Assembly (NCBI RefSeq): GCF_008806385.1 | Contig: NZ_VZZK01000008.1 | Location: 1 to 64,000, forward strand | Length of the DNA stretch: 64,000 nt | Direction: 5' to 3' | Source: Methylobacterium soli | Lineage (GTDB): Bacteria; Pseudomonadota; Alphaproteobacteria; Rhizobiales; Beijerinckiaceae | Shown: piece after piece, positions 1 to 8,524 of the stretch | Layout of the letters: the number at the start of each line of letters is the position of its first letter | How positions within the stretch are numbered: the first letter of the stretch is position 1 | Made by a program: the position numbers and the translations under genes | The notes under the pieces: generated by a model | The model's input: the letters and a program-made list of their open reading frames with translations, nothing else | The model's database searches: none | What the model was told of the DNA's origin: nothing

Positions 1-399
1 GACGTCGATGCCGGTGCCGGCGCCTTCCGTGTACTCGCCCTTGAGGAGGTGCGGGATGCCGGTGGCGAACTCCACCACCTCGACGCCGCGCTGGATGTCG
101 CCCTTGGCGTCCGGCACCGTCTTGCCGTGCTCGCTGGCGAGGAGCTCGGCGAGCGAATCGTGCTCGGCCCGGATCAGCTCGAGGAAGCGCATCATCACGC
201 GGGCGCGCTTCTGCGGGTTCTGCGCCGCCCAGGCGGGCTGCGCCGCGCTGGCATTCTCCACGGCGGCGCGCAGCTCGGCCTTGCTCGCGAGCGCGACCCG
301 GGCCTGGATCTCGCCGGTGGTCGGATTGAACACGTCGGCGAAGCGCCCACTGGTGCCCTCGACGGTCTTGCCGCCCACGAAATGCCCGATCGTGCGCAT
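1..399 (-). CDS. mmsA: Methylmalonate-semialdehyde dehydrogenase, N-terminal part (runs off the left edge)
   Basis: The reverse strand is open from an ATG at 399 to the window edge (133 codons). The opening residues MRTIGHFVGGK followed by FADVFNPTTGEIQARVALAS match the start of CoA-acylating methylmalonate-semialdehyde dehydrogenases. These convert methylmalonate or malonate semialdehyde to propionyl- or acetyl-CoA in valine and inositol catabolism (family knowledge). An AGGAGG-like ribosome site lies just upstream of the ATG. The catalytic Cys region is outside the window, so specificity rests on the N-terminus only. It is divergent from a LysR regulator that probably controls it. Confidence 0.85.
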   Translation of the reverse strand, partial: MRTIGHFVGGKTVEGTSGRFADVFNPTTGEIQARVALASKAELRAAVENASAAQPAWAAQNPQKRARVMMRFLELIRAEHDSLAELLASEHGKTVPDAKGDIQRGVEVVEFATGIPHLLKGEYTEGAGTGIDV

Positions 400-514
400 G
401 GCCGCGCTCCTCCTGCCGTTTCCTCTGGACCCGGGCCGCCTTCGGGCGGTCCGACTTTGCGCGGGAGGGTATCAGCGTTTCGCGCACGAGAAAGCGCGGC
501 AACTTCCCAAGGGT

Positions 515-530
515 TGTGCATCGATGCACA
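515..530. promoter_or_regulatory. Perfect 16-bp palindrome in the mmsA/LysR divergent promoter
   Basis: TGTGCATCGATGCACA is a perfect dyad lying 47 nt before the LysR start codon and 116 nt before the mmsA start codon. LysR-type regulators commonly bind a dyad in the intergenic region they share with a divergent target, so this is the best operator candidate. Binding is inferred from position and symmetry alone. Confidence 0.55.
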
Positions 531-576
531 GTGTCGGGAGGCCTGAAAGGCCGGGTCTCGGAGCGAGCGCGTCGAC

Positions 577-1509
577 ATGAGCAGCCGGAAGCCGGGCCGG
601 AACTGGGATGATCTGCGCTTCTTCCTGGCCGTTGCGCGCGCCGGCACCCTCACGGCCGCGGCGGCGCAGACGGGCACCGAGCACACCACCGTCGCGCGCC
701 GCATCCTGGCGCTGGAGGAGGCCCTGAACAGCCGCCTGTTCCACAAGAGCCATGTCGGCTACGCCCTGACGGAGGCGGGCGAGGGCCTGCTCTCCGCCGC
801 CGAAGCGATGGAGAGCGCCTTCGTGTCCGCCACCGCGGCGGCGGGCAGCACCGGGCGGACGATCGTTGGCACCGTGCGCATCGGTGCGCCGGACGGGTTC
901 GGCAGCGTGTTCCTGGCCCCCCGGATGCACCGGCTGACCGAGCAGCATCCGGGCCTCGAGATCGAGATCCTGGCCACCGCCCGCATCTTCAGCCTGCCCA
1001 AGCGCGAGGCCGACATCGTCATCAGCCTGTCGAGCCCGGAGCAGGGGCGCGTCGTGGCCCGCCGCCTGACGGATTACCGGCTCTACGTCTACGGCGCCGA
1101 GCATTATCTTCGGGCGGCGCCGCCGATCCGGACCATCGACGACCTCACGCGGCACCCGTTCGTGGGCTACATCGAGGACATGCTGTTCGCGCGCGAGTTG
1201 AACTACCTCAACGTGATCGGGCCGGATGCGGCGGCGCGGCTGCGCAGCACCAACCTGCTGGCGCAGGTCCACGCGACGCTGGCGGGCGCGGGCCTCTGCA
1301 TCCTGCCGGGCTTCATCGCCGCGGCCCATCCGGGGCTCGCGCCCGTGCTGCCGGACGCCCTCTCCCTGACGCGCGCCTTCCACATGCACATCCACGAGGA
1401 CCACCGGAAGGCGGCCCATATCCGCGAGGTGGCGGCCTTCATCGCGGCCGAGGTCGCGGGCGCCCAGGCGCTCTTCACCGGGCCAGTCTTCGCGGAGCCC
1501 CGGGTGTAA
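577..1509 (+). CDS. LysR family transcriptional regulator
   Basis: This 310-residue protein has an N-terminal winged helix-turn-helix at about residues 10-65 (DDLRFFLAVARAGTLTAAAA, then TTVARRILALEE) and a C-terminal substrate-binding-like effector domain. Both the length and the FFLAVARAGT signature are typical of LysR regulators. It is transcribed away from mmsA and probably senses a catabolic intermediate and regulates that gene; this is inference from the divergent arrangement. An iron-type alcohol dehydrogenase follows 113 bp downstream on the same strand and could be in the same regulon. The effector is unknown. Confidence 0.9.
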   Translation: MSSRKPGRNWDDLRFFLAVARAGTLTAAAAQTGTEHTTVARRILALEEALNSRLFHKSHVGYALTEAGEGLLSAAEAMESAFVSATAAAGSTGRTIVGTVRIGAPDGFGSVFLAPRMHRLTEQHPGLEIEILATARIFSLPKREADIVISLSSPEQGRVVARRLTDYRLYVYGAEHYLRAAPPIRTIDDLTRHPFVGYIEDMLFARELNYLNVIGPDAAARLRSTNLLAQVHATLAGAGLCILPGFIAAAHPGLAPVLPDALSLTRAFHMHIHEDHRKAAHIREVAAFIAAEVAGAQALFTGPVFAEPRV

Positions 1510-1622
1510 CGCGGCGCGGTTCCCGAGCGGGCGCGCAACCTCTAGCTTTATCCACAACCTGCCACCCGGACCACCCGCCGCCCCGGGCGCGGAGCGGACC
1601 GAACACGAATCCGGAGGACACC

Positions 1623-2786
1623 ATGGTCAGCGCGATCGCCCTGCCCCGCCTGATGCGGATCGGAGCCGGCGCCTCGGGGCTCCTGCCCGAGGTCTTGAGC
1701 CAACTGAGCTTGAGCCGACCCTTCATCGTGACGGACCCGTACCTGGCAGGCAGCGGCCGGGTCGAGGCCCTGGTCGAGCGGCTGGGCCCGAGGGGCATCG
1801 CGGCGGCAATCTTCGCCGACACCGTGCCGGACCCGACCGTCCAATCCGTCGAAGCGGCCCTCGACGCCCTGAACCGGGGCGAGCACGATTGCGTCGTCGG
1901 GTTCGGCGGCGGCAGCCCGATGGACACCGCCAAGGCGGTCGCGGTGCTGGCCCGCCATGGCGGCCACATGCGCGACTACAAGGCGCCGCACCTGCAGGAC
2001 GCGCCGGGCCTGCCCATCGTGGCGATCCCCACCACCGCCGGCACCGGCTCGGAGGCGACGCGCTTCACCATCGTCACGGATGCGGAGACCGACGAGAAAA
2101 TGCTCTGCATCGGCCTCGCCTACCTGCCGGTGGCGGCCCTGGTGGATTACGAGCTGACGCTGAGCAAGCCGAAGCGCCTCACCGCCGATACCGGCATCGA
2201 CGCCCTCACCCACGCGATCGAGGCCTATGTCTCGCGCAGGGCCAATCCGTTCGCGGACGGCTTTGCGCTCACGGCGATGCGCGCCATCGCGCCGAACCTG
2301 CGCCGGGTCTGGACCGATCCGGGCGACCGGGCCGCGCGCGAGGCGATGATGCTCGGGGCGACGCAGGCCGGCATCGCGTTCTCGAACAGCTCGGTTGCCC
2401 TCGTGCACGGCATGAGCCGGCCGATCGGGGCGCATTTCCACGTCGCGCACGGTCTCTCGAACGCGATGCTCCTGCCCGCGGTGACGCGATTCTCGGTGAA
2501 GGCGGCCCCCGCCCGCTACGCCGATTGCGCCCGCGCCATGGGCGTCGCCTCGGAGCAGGACGGCAACGAGGCGGCCTGCGAGCGCCTGGTCGCCGCGCTG
2601 ATTGCGCTCAACGACGACCTCGATGTGCCGACGCCCCGGAGCTACGGCCTCGACGCGGAGCGCTGGTCGACGCTCCTGCCGCTCATGGCCCAGCAGGCGC
2701 TCGCCTCGGGCTCGCCCGCCAACAACCCGGTGGAGCCGAGCGCGGACGAGATCGTGGCGCTCTACCGCGAGGTCTGGGCGGGCTGA
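1623..2786 (+). CDS. Iron-containing alcohol dehydrogenase
   Basis: This 387-residue protein is a group III (metal-dependent) alcohol dehydrogenase. The GGGSPMDTAK motif at residues 95-104 is the nucleotide-binding signature. Residues D193, H197, H262 and H276 fall at the spacing of the four metal ligands of the family, and TTAGTGSEAT (about 137-146) is the usual glycine-rich loop. It should interconvert an alcohol and an aldehyde or ketone with NAD(P). The substrate cannot be read from sequence; the neighbouring mmsA and LysR genes hint at semialdehyde metabolism. A GGAGGA site precedes the ATG. Confidence 0.9.
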   Translation: MVSAIALPRLMRIGAGASGLLPEVLSQLSLSRPFIVTDPYLAGSGRVEALVERLGPRGIAAAIFADTVPDPTVQSVEAALDALNRGEHDCVVGFGGGSPMDTAKAVAVLARHGGHMRDYKAPHLQDAPGLPIVAIPTTAGTGSEATRFTIVTDAETDEKMLCIGLAYLPVAALVDYELTLSKPKRLTADTGIDALTHAIEAYVSRRANPFADGFALTAMRAIAPNLRRVWTDPGDRAAREAMMLGATQAGIAFSNSSVALVHGMSRPIGAHFHVAHGLSNAMLLPAVTRFSVKAAPARYADCARAMGVASEQDGNEAACERLVAALIALNDDLDVPTPRSYGLDAERWSTLLPLMAQQALASGSPANNPVEPSADEIVALYREVWAG

Positions 2787-2822
2787 CGCCCAGACCTCTG
2801 CCGCCTCGGCGCGCCGACCGGC

Positions 2823-4049
2823 TCAGCGCATGGTCATCGGGCAGCCGCTCTCCTCGGCCTTGGCGAAGGCCTCGGCGCCGGGGATCGTCGCGAGGTGCTT
2901 GAAGAGGTCCCATTCCGACTTCGACTCGGCGGGCTTCTTGACCTCGAACAGATACATGTCGTGCACCATGCGGCCGTTCGGCAGGACCTTGCCGCCGCGG
3001 GCGAAGACGTCGTCCACCGGAAGCGAGTGGAGTTGCTTGGTCACCGCCTCCGTCTCGTCGGTGCCGGCGGCCTTCACCGCCTTGAGGTACTGGAGCACCG
3101 CCGAGTAGGTGCCCATGTGGATCATGTTCGGCATCTTGCCGGTGCGCTTCATGAAGCGCTGGCCGAAGGCGCGGGTCTCGTCGTTGAGGTCCCAGTACCA
3201 GCCCTCCGTCAGGGTCAGCCCCTGGGCCACCTTGAGGCCGAGCCCGTGCACCTCCGCCAGGGTGAAGAGGAGGGCGGCGAGGCGCTGGTTGCCCTCCGAT
3301 ATGCCGAATTCCGAGGCCTGCTTGATGGCATTCGCGGTGTCGTTGCCGGCATTGGCGAGTCCGATCACCTTGGCGCCCGATCCCTGCGCCTGGAGGAGGA
3401 AGGACGAGTAATCCTGCGCCGAGAGCGGGTGCCGCACCGATCCCAGGATCTTGCCGCCCTTCGACTTGACGTAGCGGCTCGTCTCCTCTTCGAGCGAGTA
3501 GCCGAAGGCGTAATCGGCCGTGAGGAAGAACCAGGTGTCGCCGCCCTGCTGCACCAGCGCGCCGCCCGTCCCGACCGCGAGGGCGCGGGTGTCGTAGGCC
3601 CAGTGGAAGCCGAAGGGCGTGCATTGCTTGCCTGTGAGCTCGCTCGTGGCAGCTCCCGTCACGATGGTGATCTTCTTCTTGTCCTTGGACAGGCCCTGGA
3701 CGGCCAGCGCCACCGACGAGGTCGTCAGGTCCATGATCGCGTCGACCCCGTCGCGGTCGTACCATTGGCGCGCGATCGAGGAGGCGATGTCGGGCTTGTT
3801 CTGATGGTCGGCGTTGAGGATCTCGATCGGGATGTTGTTGAGCTTGCCGCCGAAATCCTCGACGGCCATCTTGGCCGCCTCGACCGAGGAGCGCCCGCCG
3901 AACTCGGCGTAGGTGCCCGACTGGTCGTTGAGGATGCCGATCTTGATCGTGCCGCCCGAGAAGGCCGCATCCTGCGCGGAGGCCGCCGGCGGCAGCGCCA
4001 ACGTACCTGCCAGCGCCGCGGCGAGCGCCAGACCATTGCGTCGTGTCAT
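2823..4049 (-). CDS. ABC transporter substrate-binding protein, branched-chain amino acid type (orphan)
   Basis: This 408-residue periplasmic type-I binding protein belongs to the LivK/HAAT-like family. The start is placed at 4049, where MTRRNGLALAAALAG begins a classical signal peptide ending in ASA, and GGGAGGA lies just upstream; the longer open frame reaches back to 4304 but has no such features. The mature part opens with GGTIKIGILNDQSG and contains AEFGGRSSVEAAKMA, both typical. Ligands of this family include amino acids, amides, urea and aromatic acids. No permease or ATPase genes adjoin it, so it either serves a distant transporter or shares the liv system at 50-55 kb. Confidence 0.85.
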   Translation of the reverse strand: MTRRNGLALAAALAGTLALPPAASAQDAAFSGGTIKIGILNDQSGTYAEFGGRSSVEAAKMAVEDFGGKLNNIPIEILNADHQNKPDIASSIARQWYDRDGVDAIMDLTTSSVALAVQGLSKDKKKITIVTGAATSELTGKQCTPFGFHWAYDTRALAVGTGGALVQQGGDTWFFLTADYAFGYSLEEETSRYVKSKGGKILGSVRHPLSAQDYSSFLLQAQGSGAKVIGLANAGNDTANAIKQASEFGISEGNQRLAALLFTLAEVHGLGLKVAQGLTLTEGWYWDLNDETRAFGQRFMKRTGKMPNMIHMGTYSAVLQYLKAVKAAGTDETEAVTKQLHSLPVDDVFARGGKVLPNGRMVHDMYLFEVKKPAESKSEWDLFKHLATIPGAEAFAKAEESGCPMTMR

Positions 4050-4461
4050 CGTGGATTCCTCCCAACGTTTCTCGGCGTGAGCCCCGGCTCCCATGCGGCC
4101 GCAGGCCTGCGGTCCTCCGCGCGGGATCCATCGGGGCGGTCGCCAGGAGGGGTTCCTGAGGCGTCGACCACCCGCGGGCTCTCGGGGCGGCTCTCGTTGA
4201 AGGCGGGCCGCCGCGGCGCGATCTTGGCCCGCGCATCGGGGCGCCACAAGAATAAACACCGATCCATACAGAAACGACGCGGGATCGATGTAACCGCGAG
4301 CCAATAAATCGTCGGCGCGCGCCCCTCATGGTGGCCGCGCAATCCCCATATCTCAGGGACATCCAGGGTGATCGGGCGCGAATCCTCTCCCAGCGTGAGC
4401 CCGGTCACAGTCGCCGACGGAAAATCGCGCGAACCTGCGGACCTCACGAGAGGAGACGGAC
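4050..4461. other. Non-coding stretch, no gene recognised
   Basis: These 412 bases hold the promoter of the leftward binding-protein gene. A locally AT-rich patch around 4245-4310 is the likeliest promoter zone. The open frames crossing it lack ribosome sites and recognisable protein character. No repeat or RNA gene was recognised. Confidence 0.5.
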
Positions 4462-4587
4462 ATGACCCTGACCATCATCGATTCCAAAGCCGGTACCCGG
4501 GTGACGATCTGGTATCCCGACCTTCCCCCCGTCGCGCGCACGATCCCGGCCGTCGTGGTGCGCCATCCCCGCGTCGCCTGCGCCTGA
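4462..4587 (+). CDS. Small ORF, 41 residues, unknown
   Basis: The frame starts at an ATG preceded by GAGAGGAGACGGAC, a strong ribosome site, and encodes a peptide beginning MTLTIIDSKAGTRVTIWYPD and ending at 4587. It has no signal peptide or membrane segment; the charged/hydrophobic alternation suggests a short beta-rich peptide. A second small ORF with its own ribosome site starts 10 bp further on, so the two look like a mini-operon. No family is recognised. Coding status rests on ribosome sites and codon bias only. Confidence 0.4.
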   Translation: MTLTIIDSKAGTRVTIWYPDLPPVARTIPAVVVRHPRVACA

Positions 4588-4597
4588 GGAGGCCGCG

Positions 4598-4720
4598 ATG
4601 AAACGCTCCAACGCCCTGCGCGCCAAATGCACGATCCTTCGCGAGCTCGACCGGGTGCTCGCCCGGCAGAGCGCGGACAACGCCCGGCCCCCGTCCTATT
4701 CCAGGACCGAGCAGGCCTGA
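4598..4720 (+). CDS. Small basic ORF, 40 residues, unknown
   Basis: The ATG is preceded by GAGGAGGCCGCG. The peptide begins MKRSNALRAKCTILREL, is Arg-rich and looks helical (ILRELDRVLARQS), ending in RTEQA. Its last 25 bases overlap the end of the convergent pcm gene, a modest and tolerable tail-to-tail overlap. It probably forms a transcription unit with the preceding 41-residue ORF. No homologous family is recognised. Confidence 0.35.
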   Translation: MKRSNALRAKCTILRELDRVLARQSADNARPPSYSRTEQA

Positions 4721-5397
4721 TCGCCATCATCGTCCTGTTTGGACGCCTTCTCCGGCCAGCCCTCGGCACCGATCAGCGGAACGAAGCTGACGCAGCCGAG
4801 CACATCCTCCGCAAAATCATTCTCACCGCGGCATCGGACGCGAACGAGATCCTGGCGGCTCCTGCGCCGTCCCACCGGCATCACCAGACGGCCATCGACC
4901 CGAAGCTGGCGCCGCAAGGTGTCGGGCACTTCCGGGCCTCCGGCCGCGACGATCACGGCATCGAACGGAGCGGCCTCGGGCCAGCCGCGCGTGCCGTCGC
5001 CCAACCGGACGGCGACGTTCGCGTAGCCGAGCTGCGCCAGGCGCCGACGCGCATCCCCGGCCAGAACCGCGTGCCGCTCGATGGTGAAGATCTCGGCCGC
5101 CAGGCGGCTCATCACGGCGGCGGCGTAGCCCGAGCCGGTCCCGATCTCCAGCACTCGGTCGTCCGGCGCGAGCGCCGCCGCCTCGATCATCAGCGCGACG
5201 ATATAGGGCTGCGAGATCGTCTGCCCGGCCGCGATCGGCAGCGGGCCGTCCTCGTAGGCGAAGCGGCGCAGATGCGGAGGCACGAAGTGCTCCCGCGGGA
5301 CCGCCCGCAGGGCCGCGAGCAGGCGGGCATCCGCGATGCCCCGATCCGCGATCTGGCGCGAGACCATGTGCGTGCGCAGGCGAGCGAACCGCGCCAC
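4696..5397 (-). CDS. pcm: Protein-L-isoaspartate O-methyltransferase family protein
   Basis: This SAM-dependent methyltransferase (233 residues from the chosen start) has the PCMT hallmarks: MVSRQIADRGI near the start, VPREHFVP, the substrate loop GQTISQPYIVA and SAM motif I VLEIGTGSGYAAAV. PCMTs repair isoaspartyl residues in aged proteins. The frame is open to 5625, but a GTG at 5397 with GGAGG six bases upstream gives the usual N-terminal length; an ATG at 5367 is the next option. The C-terminus ends a little past VPLIGAEGWPE, normal for this family. Confidence 0.85.
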   Translation of the reverse strand: MARFARLRTHMVSRQIADRGIADARLLAALRAVPREHFVPPHLRRFAYEDGPLPIAAGQTISQPYIVALMIEAAALAPDDRVLEIGTGSGYAAAVMSRLAAEIFTIERHAVLAGDARRRLAQLGYANVAVRLGDGTRGWPEAAPFDAVIVAAGGPEVPDTLRRQLRVDGRLVMPVGRRRSRQDLVRVRCRGENDFAEDVLGCVSFVPLIGAEGWPEKASKQDDDGDQACSVLE

Positions 5398-5594
5398 GAA
5401 AGCCCTCCGACCAGCGAGACGGTCTCCCCTCGTCAACGGCGCCGCCCGCCGCGCGATCCGCCGCCCCACCGCCGCTCCGCCGCGCGGTGACGATGGGACG
5501 AAATCCCGCGAAGAACGCGCGCGCCATCCGGTGGACGGGCTGGTAGGCTGCCTGTGGGGAAGACGAGCCCGGAACGAGACCAGTCCGCGGCCCC

Positions 5595-6782
5595 ATGCAG
5601 TCGATGGCGATGCTGACGCGGACACCCGGTGACGTGACGTTCCACTACGCGGACCTCCCGGTCTTCGCGCGCTTCGATGACGTTCTCGACGAGGCGCAGT
5701 TTCGGCTGGTGCCGTCCGATTGGACGATCGCGCTCTGCGACATCGTCGGCTCGACCCGGGCGATCGCGGCGGGGGGCTACCGCTCGGTCAATTACGCCGC
5801 CGCGGCCGTCATCGCGGCGATCCGCAACGCCCTGCCGGAGACCGAGATCCCGTTCGTGTTCGGCGGCGACGGCGCGAGCTTCCTGCTCGCGCCGGGCGAG
5901 GAGCAGGTTGCGGGCCCGGTTCTGTCGGCCTGCATCACCTTCGTGCGCGAGCGCCTCGGTCTCGAGCTGCGCGCCGCCCTCATCCCGGTGCGGACCGTGC
6001 GGGAGGCGGGCCACGACGTCCTGGTCGCCCGCTACGCGCCGTCGCCCGACGTCGCCTACGCGATGATCCGGGGCGGGGGCCTCGCCTGGGCGGAGGCCGC
6101 CCTGAAGCGGGGACTTTGCGCCCTCGCGCCCGCCGCGCCCGGCACGGAGCCGGACCTCACCGGCCTGTCCTGCCGCTTCGAGGCATCGCCCGCGCAGAAC
6201 GGAATCATCCTCTCGCTCATCGTCGTGCCGCGGGCGGGCGCGGACGCGGCGGCGCTGCGGCGGGCCCTCGGCGCCGTGATCGGGCTGGTTCAGGCCGATC
6301 CGCGCCTTGGCCAGCCCCTGCCCGACCGTGGCCCGGAGCTCGGCAGCCGCCCGAGCAGCGTGGCCCTGACGCCTCAGCGCGGCGCGAGCATGCGCGATCT
6401 CCTCGCCGGGGCCCGTCGCAGGATCGGGGCCCTCGTCTCGTTCCTGGCGTTCCGGTTCCGCGTCTCGGTGCCGGGCTTCTCGGCCCCGACCTATCTGCGC
6501 GAGCTCGTCGCCAACGCCGATTACCGCAAATACGATGACGGCCTGCGCATGACGATCGACAGCACGCCCGAGACGGCGCGCAGGATCGAGGCCTGCCTCG
6601 AGGAGGCCGAGACCGCGGGCCTCGTGCAGTTCGGCCTCGTGCGGCAGGCATCCAGCGTCGTGACCTGCTTCACCCCCGACCGCCTCGGGAGCGGCCATGT
6701 CCACTTCGTCGATGGCGGCGAGGGTGGCTACGCCCTGGCCGCCACCCAGATCAAGCGCAAGCTCGGGGCGGCCGGACCTTGA
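5595..6782 (+). CDS. DUF3095 family protein with class III cyclase-like core
   Basis: This 395-residue protein resembles DUF3095. Its core carries LCDIVGSTRAI (D49) and FGGDGASFLL (D92), spaced like the two metal-binding aspartates of class III adenylate/guanylate cyclases (DIxGST and GDG motifs). I recall members being annotated as adenylate cyclase without experimental proof. The C-terminal third (about 290-395) is a separate conserved region. Its stop overlaps the start of a cyclic-nucleotide-binding patatin by 4 bp, so the two are translationally coupled; production of a nucleotide ligand for that protein is an inference. ATGs at 5604 and 5610 are alternative starts. Confidence 0.75.
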   Translation: MQSMAMLTRTPGDVTFHYADLPVFARFDDVLDEAQFRLVPSDWTIALCDIVGSTRAIAAGGYRSVNYAAAAVIAAIRNALPETEIPFVFGGDGASFLLAPGEEQVAGPVLSACITFVRERLGLELRAALIPVRTVREAGHDVLVARYAPSPDVAYAMIRGGGLAWAEAALKRGLCALAPAAPGTEPDLTGLSCRFEASPAQNGIILSLIVVPRAGADAAALRRALGAVIGLVQADPRLGQPLPDRGPELGSRPSSVALTPQRGASMRDLLAGARRRIGALVSFLAFRFRVSVPGFSAPTYLRELVANADYRKYDDGLRMTIDSTPETARRIEACLEEAETAGLVQFGLVRQASSVVTCFTPDRLGSGHVHFVDGGEGGYALAATQIKRKLGAAGP

Positions 6783-8524
6783 GCGCGGCCCGCACCCTGG
6801 CACCGGCTTCCTACCGGGTCCCCTTCCTCGACGGCCTCGATGCCGAGGCCGTCGACGCCTTCCGGCGGCGCCTCGAGCCCGTCGCGGTCGCGGGGGGGCG
6901 GATCCTGTTCGCGGAGGGGGAGGAGGCCGACAGCCTCTACGTGCTCGTCTCGGGCGCGGTCGGCATCGCCAATCACGACCCGGCCACCGGCCTGATCCGC
7001 CGGATCGCCCGGCTGCGCCCGCCCGAGACGGTGGGCGAGGTGGCGCTCCTCTCGAACGGCCCGCGCTCGGCGACCGCCACGGTGCTGCGGGATTCGCTGC
7101 TCCTGCGCCTGAGCCGGGAGGCCTTCGACGAGATCGCCGCGCGCCATCCGAGCGCGATGCTCTACTTCGCCCGCCTCCTCGCCGACCGGCTGCGCAGCGG
7201 CACGACGCGGCCGGCTTTGCACCTGCCGATGACCTTCGCGGTGATTGGCGTCACGCCGGGCGTGTCGGCAGCCCGCTTCGGCCGTACGCTCGCGACCGCG
7301 CTGGGCGCCCGCACCGGCTGCCTCCCCGCCTGGCCGGAGAACGCCGACGAGACCTGGTTTCACGCCTACGAGACGGAGCACGGGCGCGTCGTCTACGCGG
7401 CGGACGACCCGGTCTGCGCCTGGACCCGCCTCTGCCTGCGGCGGGCCGACCACGTGCTGCTCCTCGCTGCACCGGGGCAGCCGCCCTTCCCGGCCCTCCA
7501 GGGCGTCGATCTCGGCGCGCCGGACGGCTGGCGCCGCTGCGACCTCGTCATCGAGCAGGCGGCCGACGCCGCCGTCCCACGCGCGGCCGACCCGGCCATC
7601 GACGCGCTCGGCGTCGCCATGCGCCATCAGGTCCGGGCCGGCCGCACCGCCGATCACGACCGCCTCGGCCGGCTCGTGAGCGGCCGGGCGCGGGGCCTCG
7701 TCCTCGGCGGGGGCGGCGCGCGGGGTTTCGCGCATCTCGGCGTGCTGCGGGCGCTGCACGAGGCGGACCACACCATCGACTTCGTCGGCGGCACCAGCAT
7801 CGGGGCGGTGGTGGCGGCCAGCGTCGCGATGGGCTGGAGCCTCGACGAGATCCAGGATCACATCCTGGAGGCCTTCGTCCTAAGCTCGCCCCTCAACGAC
7901 TACACCCTGCCGGTCCTCTCGCTCACCCGCGGCATCAAGGTCGATACCCGCCTGCGCCACCATTTCGGGACGGTCCGGATCGAGGACCTGTGGCTGCCCT
8001 TCCTCTGCGTCTCCGCGAACCTGACCACGGGGGCCGCCATGGTCCATACCCGCGGCGACCTCGTCGGCGCCTTGCGCGCCAGCATCGCGATCCCGGGCCT
8101 GCTGCCGCCGGTGATCGCCGAGGACGGCGTGCTCGTCGATGGCGGGACCATGAACAACCTGCCGGCCGATCTGCTGGCCGATCTCGAGCGGGGTCGCGTC
8201 CTCGCGGTCGATGTCGGCAGCGATCTCGCCTTCGAGCGGATGCCGATGCGCTCCTGGCGCGGCCGCATGATCCGGCGCCTCCTCGGGGCGCCGGAGGCCA
8301 CCCCCGGCATCGCTCAGCTGCTGCTGCGGGCCGCCACGGTATCGAGCGACGCCCAGGCCGCGATGGCGCGCGAGCGCGCCGCCGTGGTGCTGCGCCCGCC
8401 GCTGGCCGGCATCGACCTGCGCGACTGGGCCGCCTACGCGTCGGTGGCGGAGATCGGCTACCGCCACGCCTCGCAGCGCATCGCGGCGGACGGCCTGCAT
8501 CCCTGGGCCGACGCCGCGCCATGA
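6779..8524 (+). CDS. Patatin-like phospholipase with N-terminal cyclic-nucleotide-binding domain
   Basis: This 581-residue protein joins a CNB domain (about residues 15-140) to a patatin domain (about 305-500). The CNB phosphate-binding cassette reads GEVALLSNGPRSA with E87 and R96, the residues that contact ribose and phosphate in true cAMP/cGMP binders. The patatin part has the oxyanion loop GGGARG (311-316), the nucleophile elbow GTSIG (S340) and DGG (D454), so the Ser-Asp dyad is intact. The organisation recalls eukaryotic NTE and bacterial RssA-like hydrolases acting on phospholipid or lysophospholipid. A roughly 150-residue linker lies between the domains. The start is a TTG inside the overlap with DUF3095; no membrane segment is evident. 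Confidence 0.9.
   Translation: MSAARTLAPASYRVPFLDGLDAEAVDAFRRRLEPVAVAGGRILFAEGEEADSLYVLVSGAVGIANHDPATGLIRRIARLRPPETVGEVALLSNGPRSATATVLRDSLLLRLSREAFDEIAARHPSAMLYFARLLADRLRSGTTRPALHLPMTFAVIGVTPGVSAARFGRTLATALGARTGCLPAWPENADETWFHAYETEHGRVVYAADDPVCAWTRLCLRRADHVLLLAAPGQPPFPALQGVDLGAPDGWRRCDLVIEQAADAAVPRAADPAIDALGVAMRHQVRAGRTADHDRLGRLVSGRARGLVLGGGGARGFAHLGVLRALHEADHTIDFVGGTSIGAVVAASVAMGWSLDEIQDHILEAFVLSSPLNDYTLPVLSLTRGIKVDTRLRHHFGTVRIEDLWLPFLCVSANLTTGAAMVHTRGDLVGALRASIAIPGLLPPVIAEDGVLVDGGTMNNLPADLLADLERGRVLAVDVGSDLAFERMPMRSWRGRMIRRLLGAPEATPGIAQLLLRAATVSSDAQAAMARERAAVVLRPPLAGIDLRDWAAYASVAEIGYRHASQRIAADGLHPWADAAP

Noticed and set aside
8..580. Rightward open frames of 165-190 codons at the left edge
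   Set aside because: They lie opposite the well-supported mmsA N-terminus and have Arg/Ala-rich shadow composition.
5595..8524. Classical CBASS anti-phage locus
   Set aside because: The effector is patatin-like, but there is no CD-NTase, no Cap2/Cap3 gene and no defence neighbourhood; the cyclase-like partner is of a different fold.
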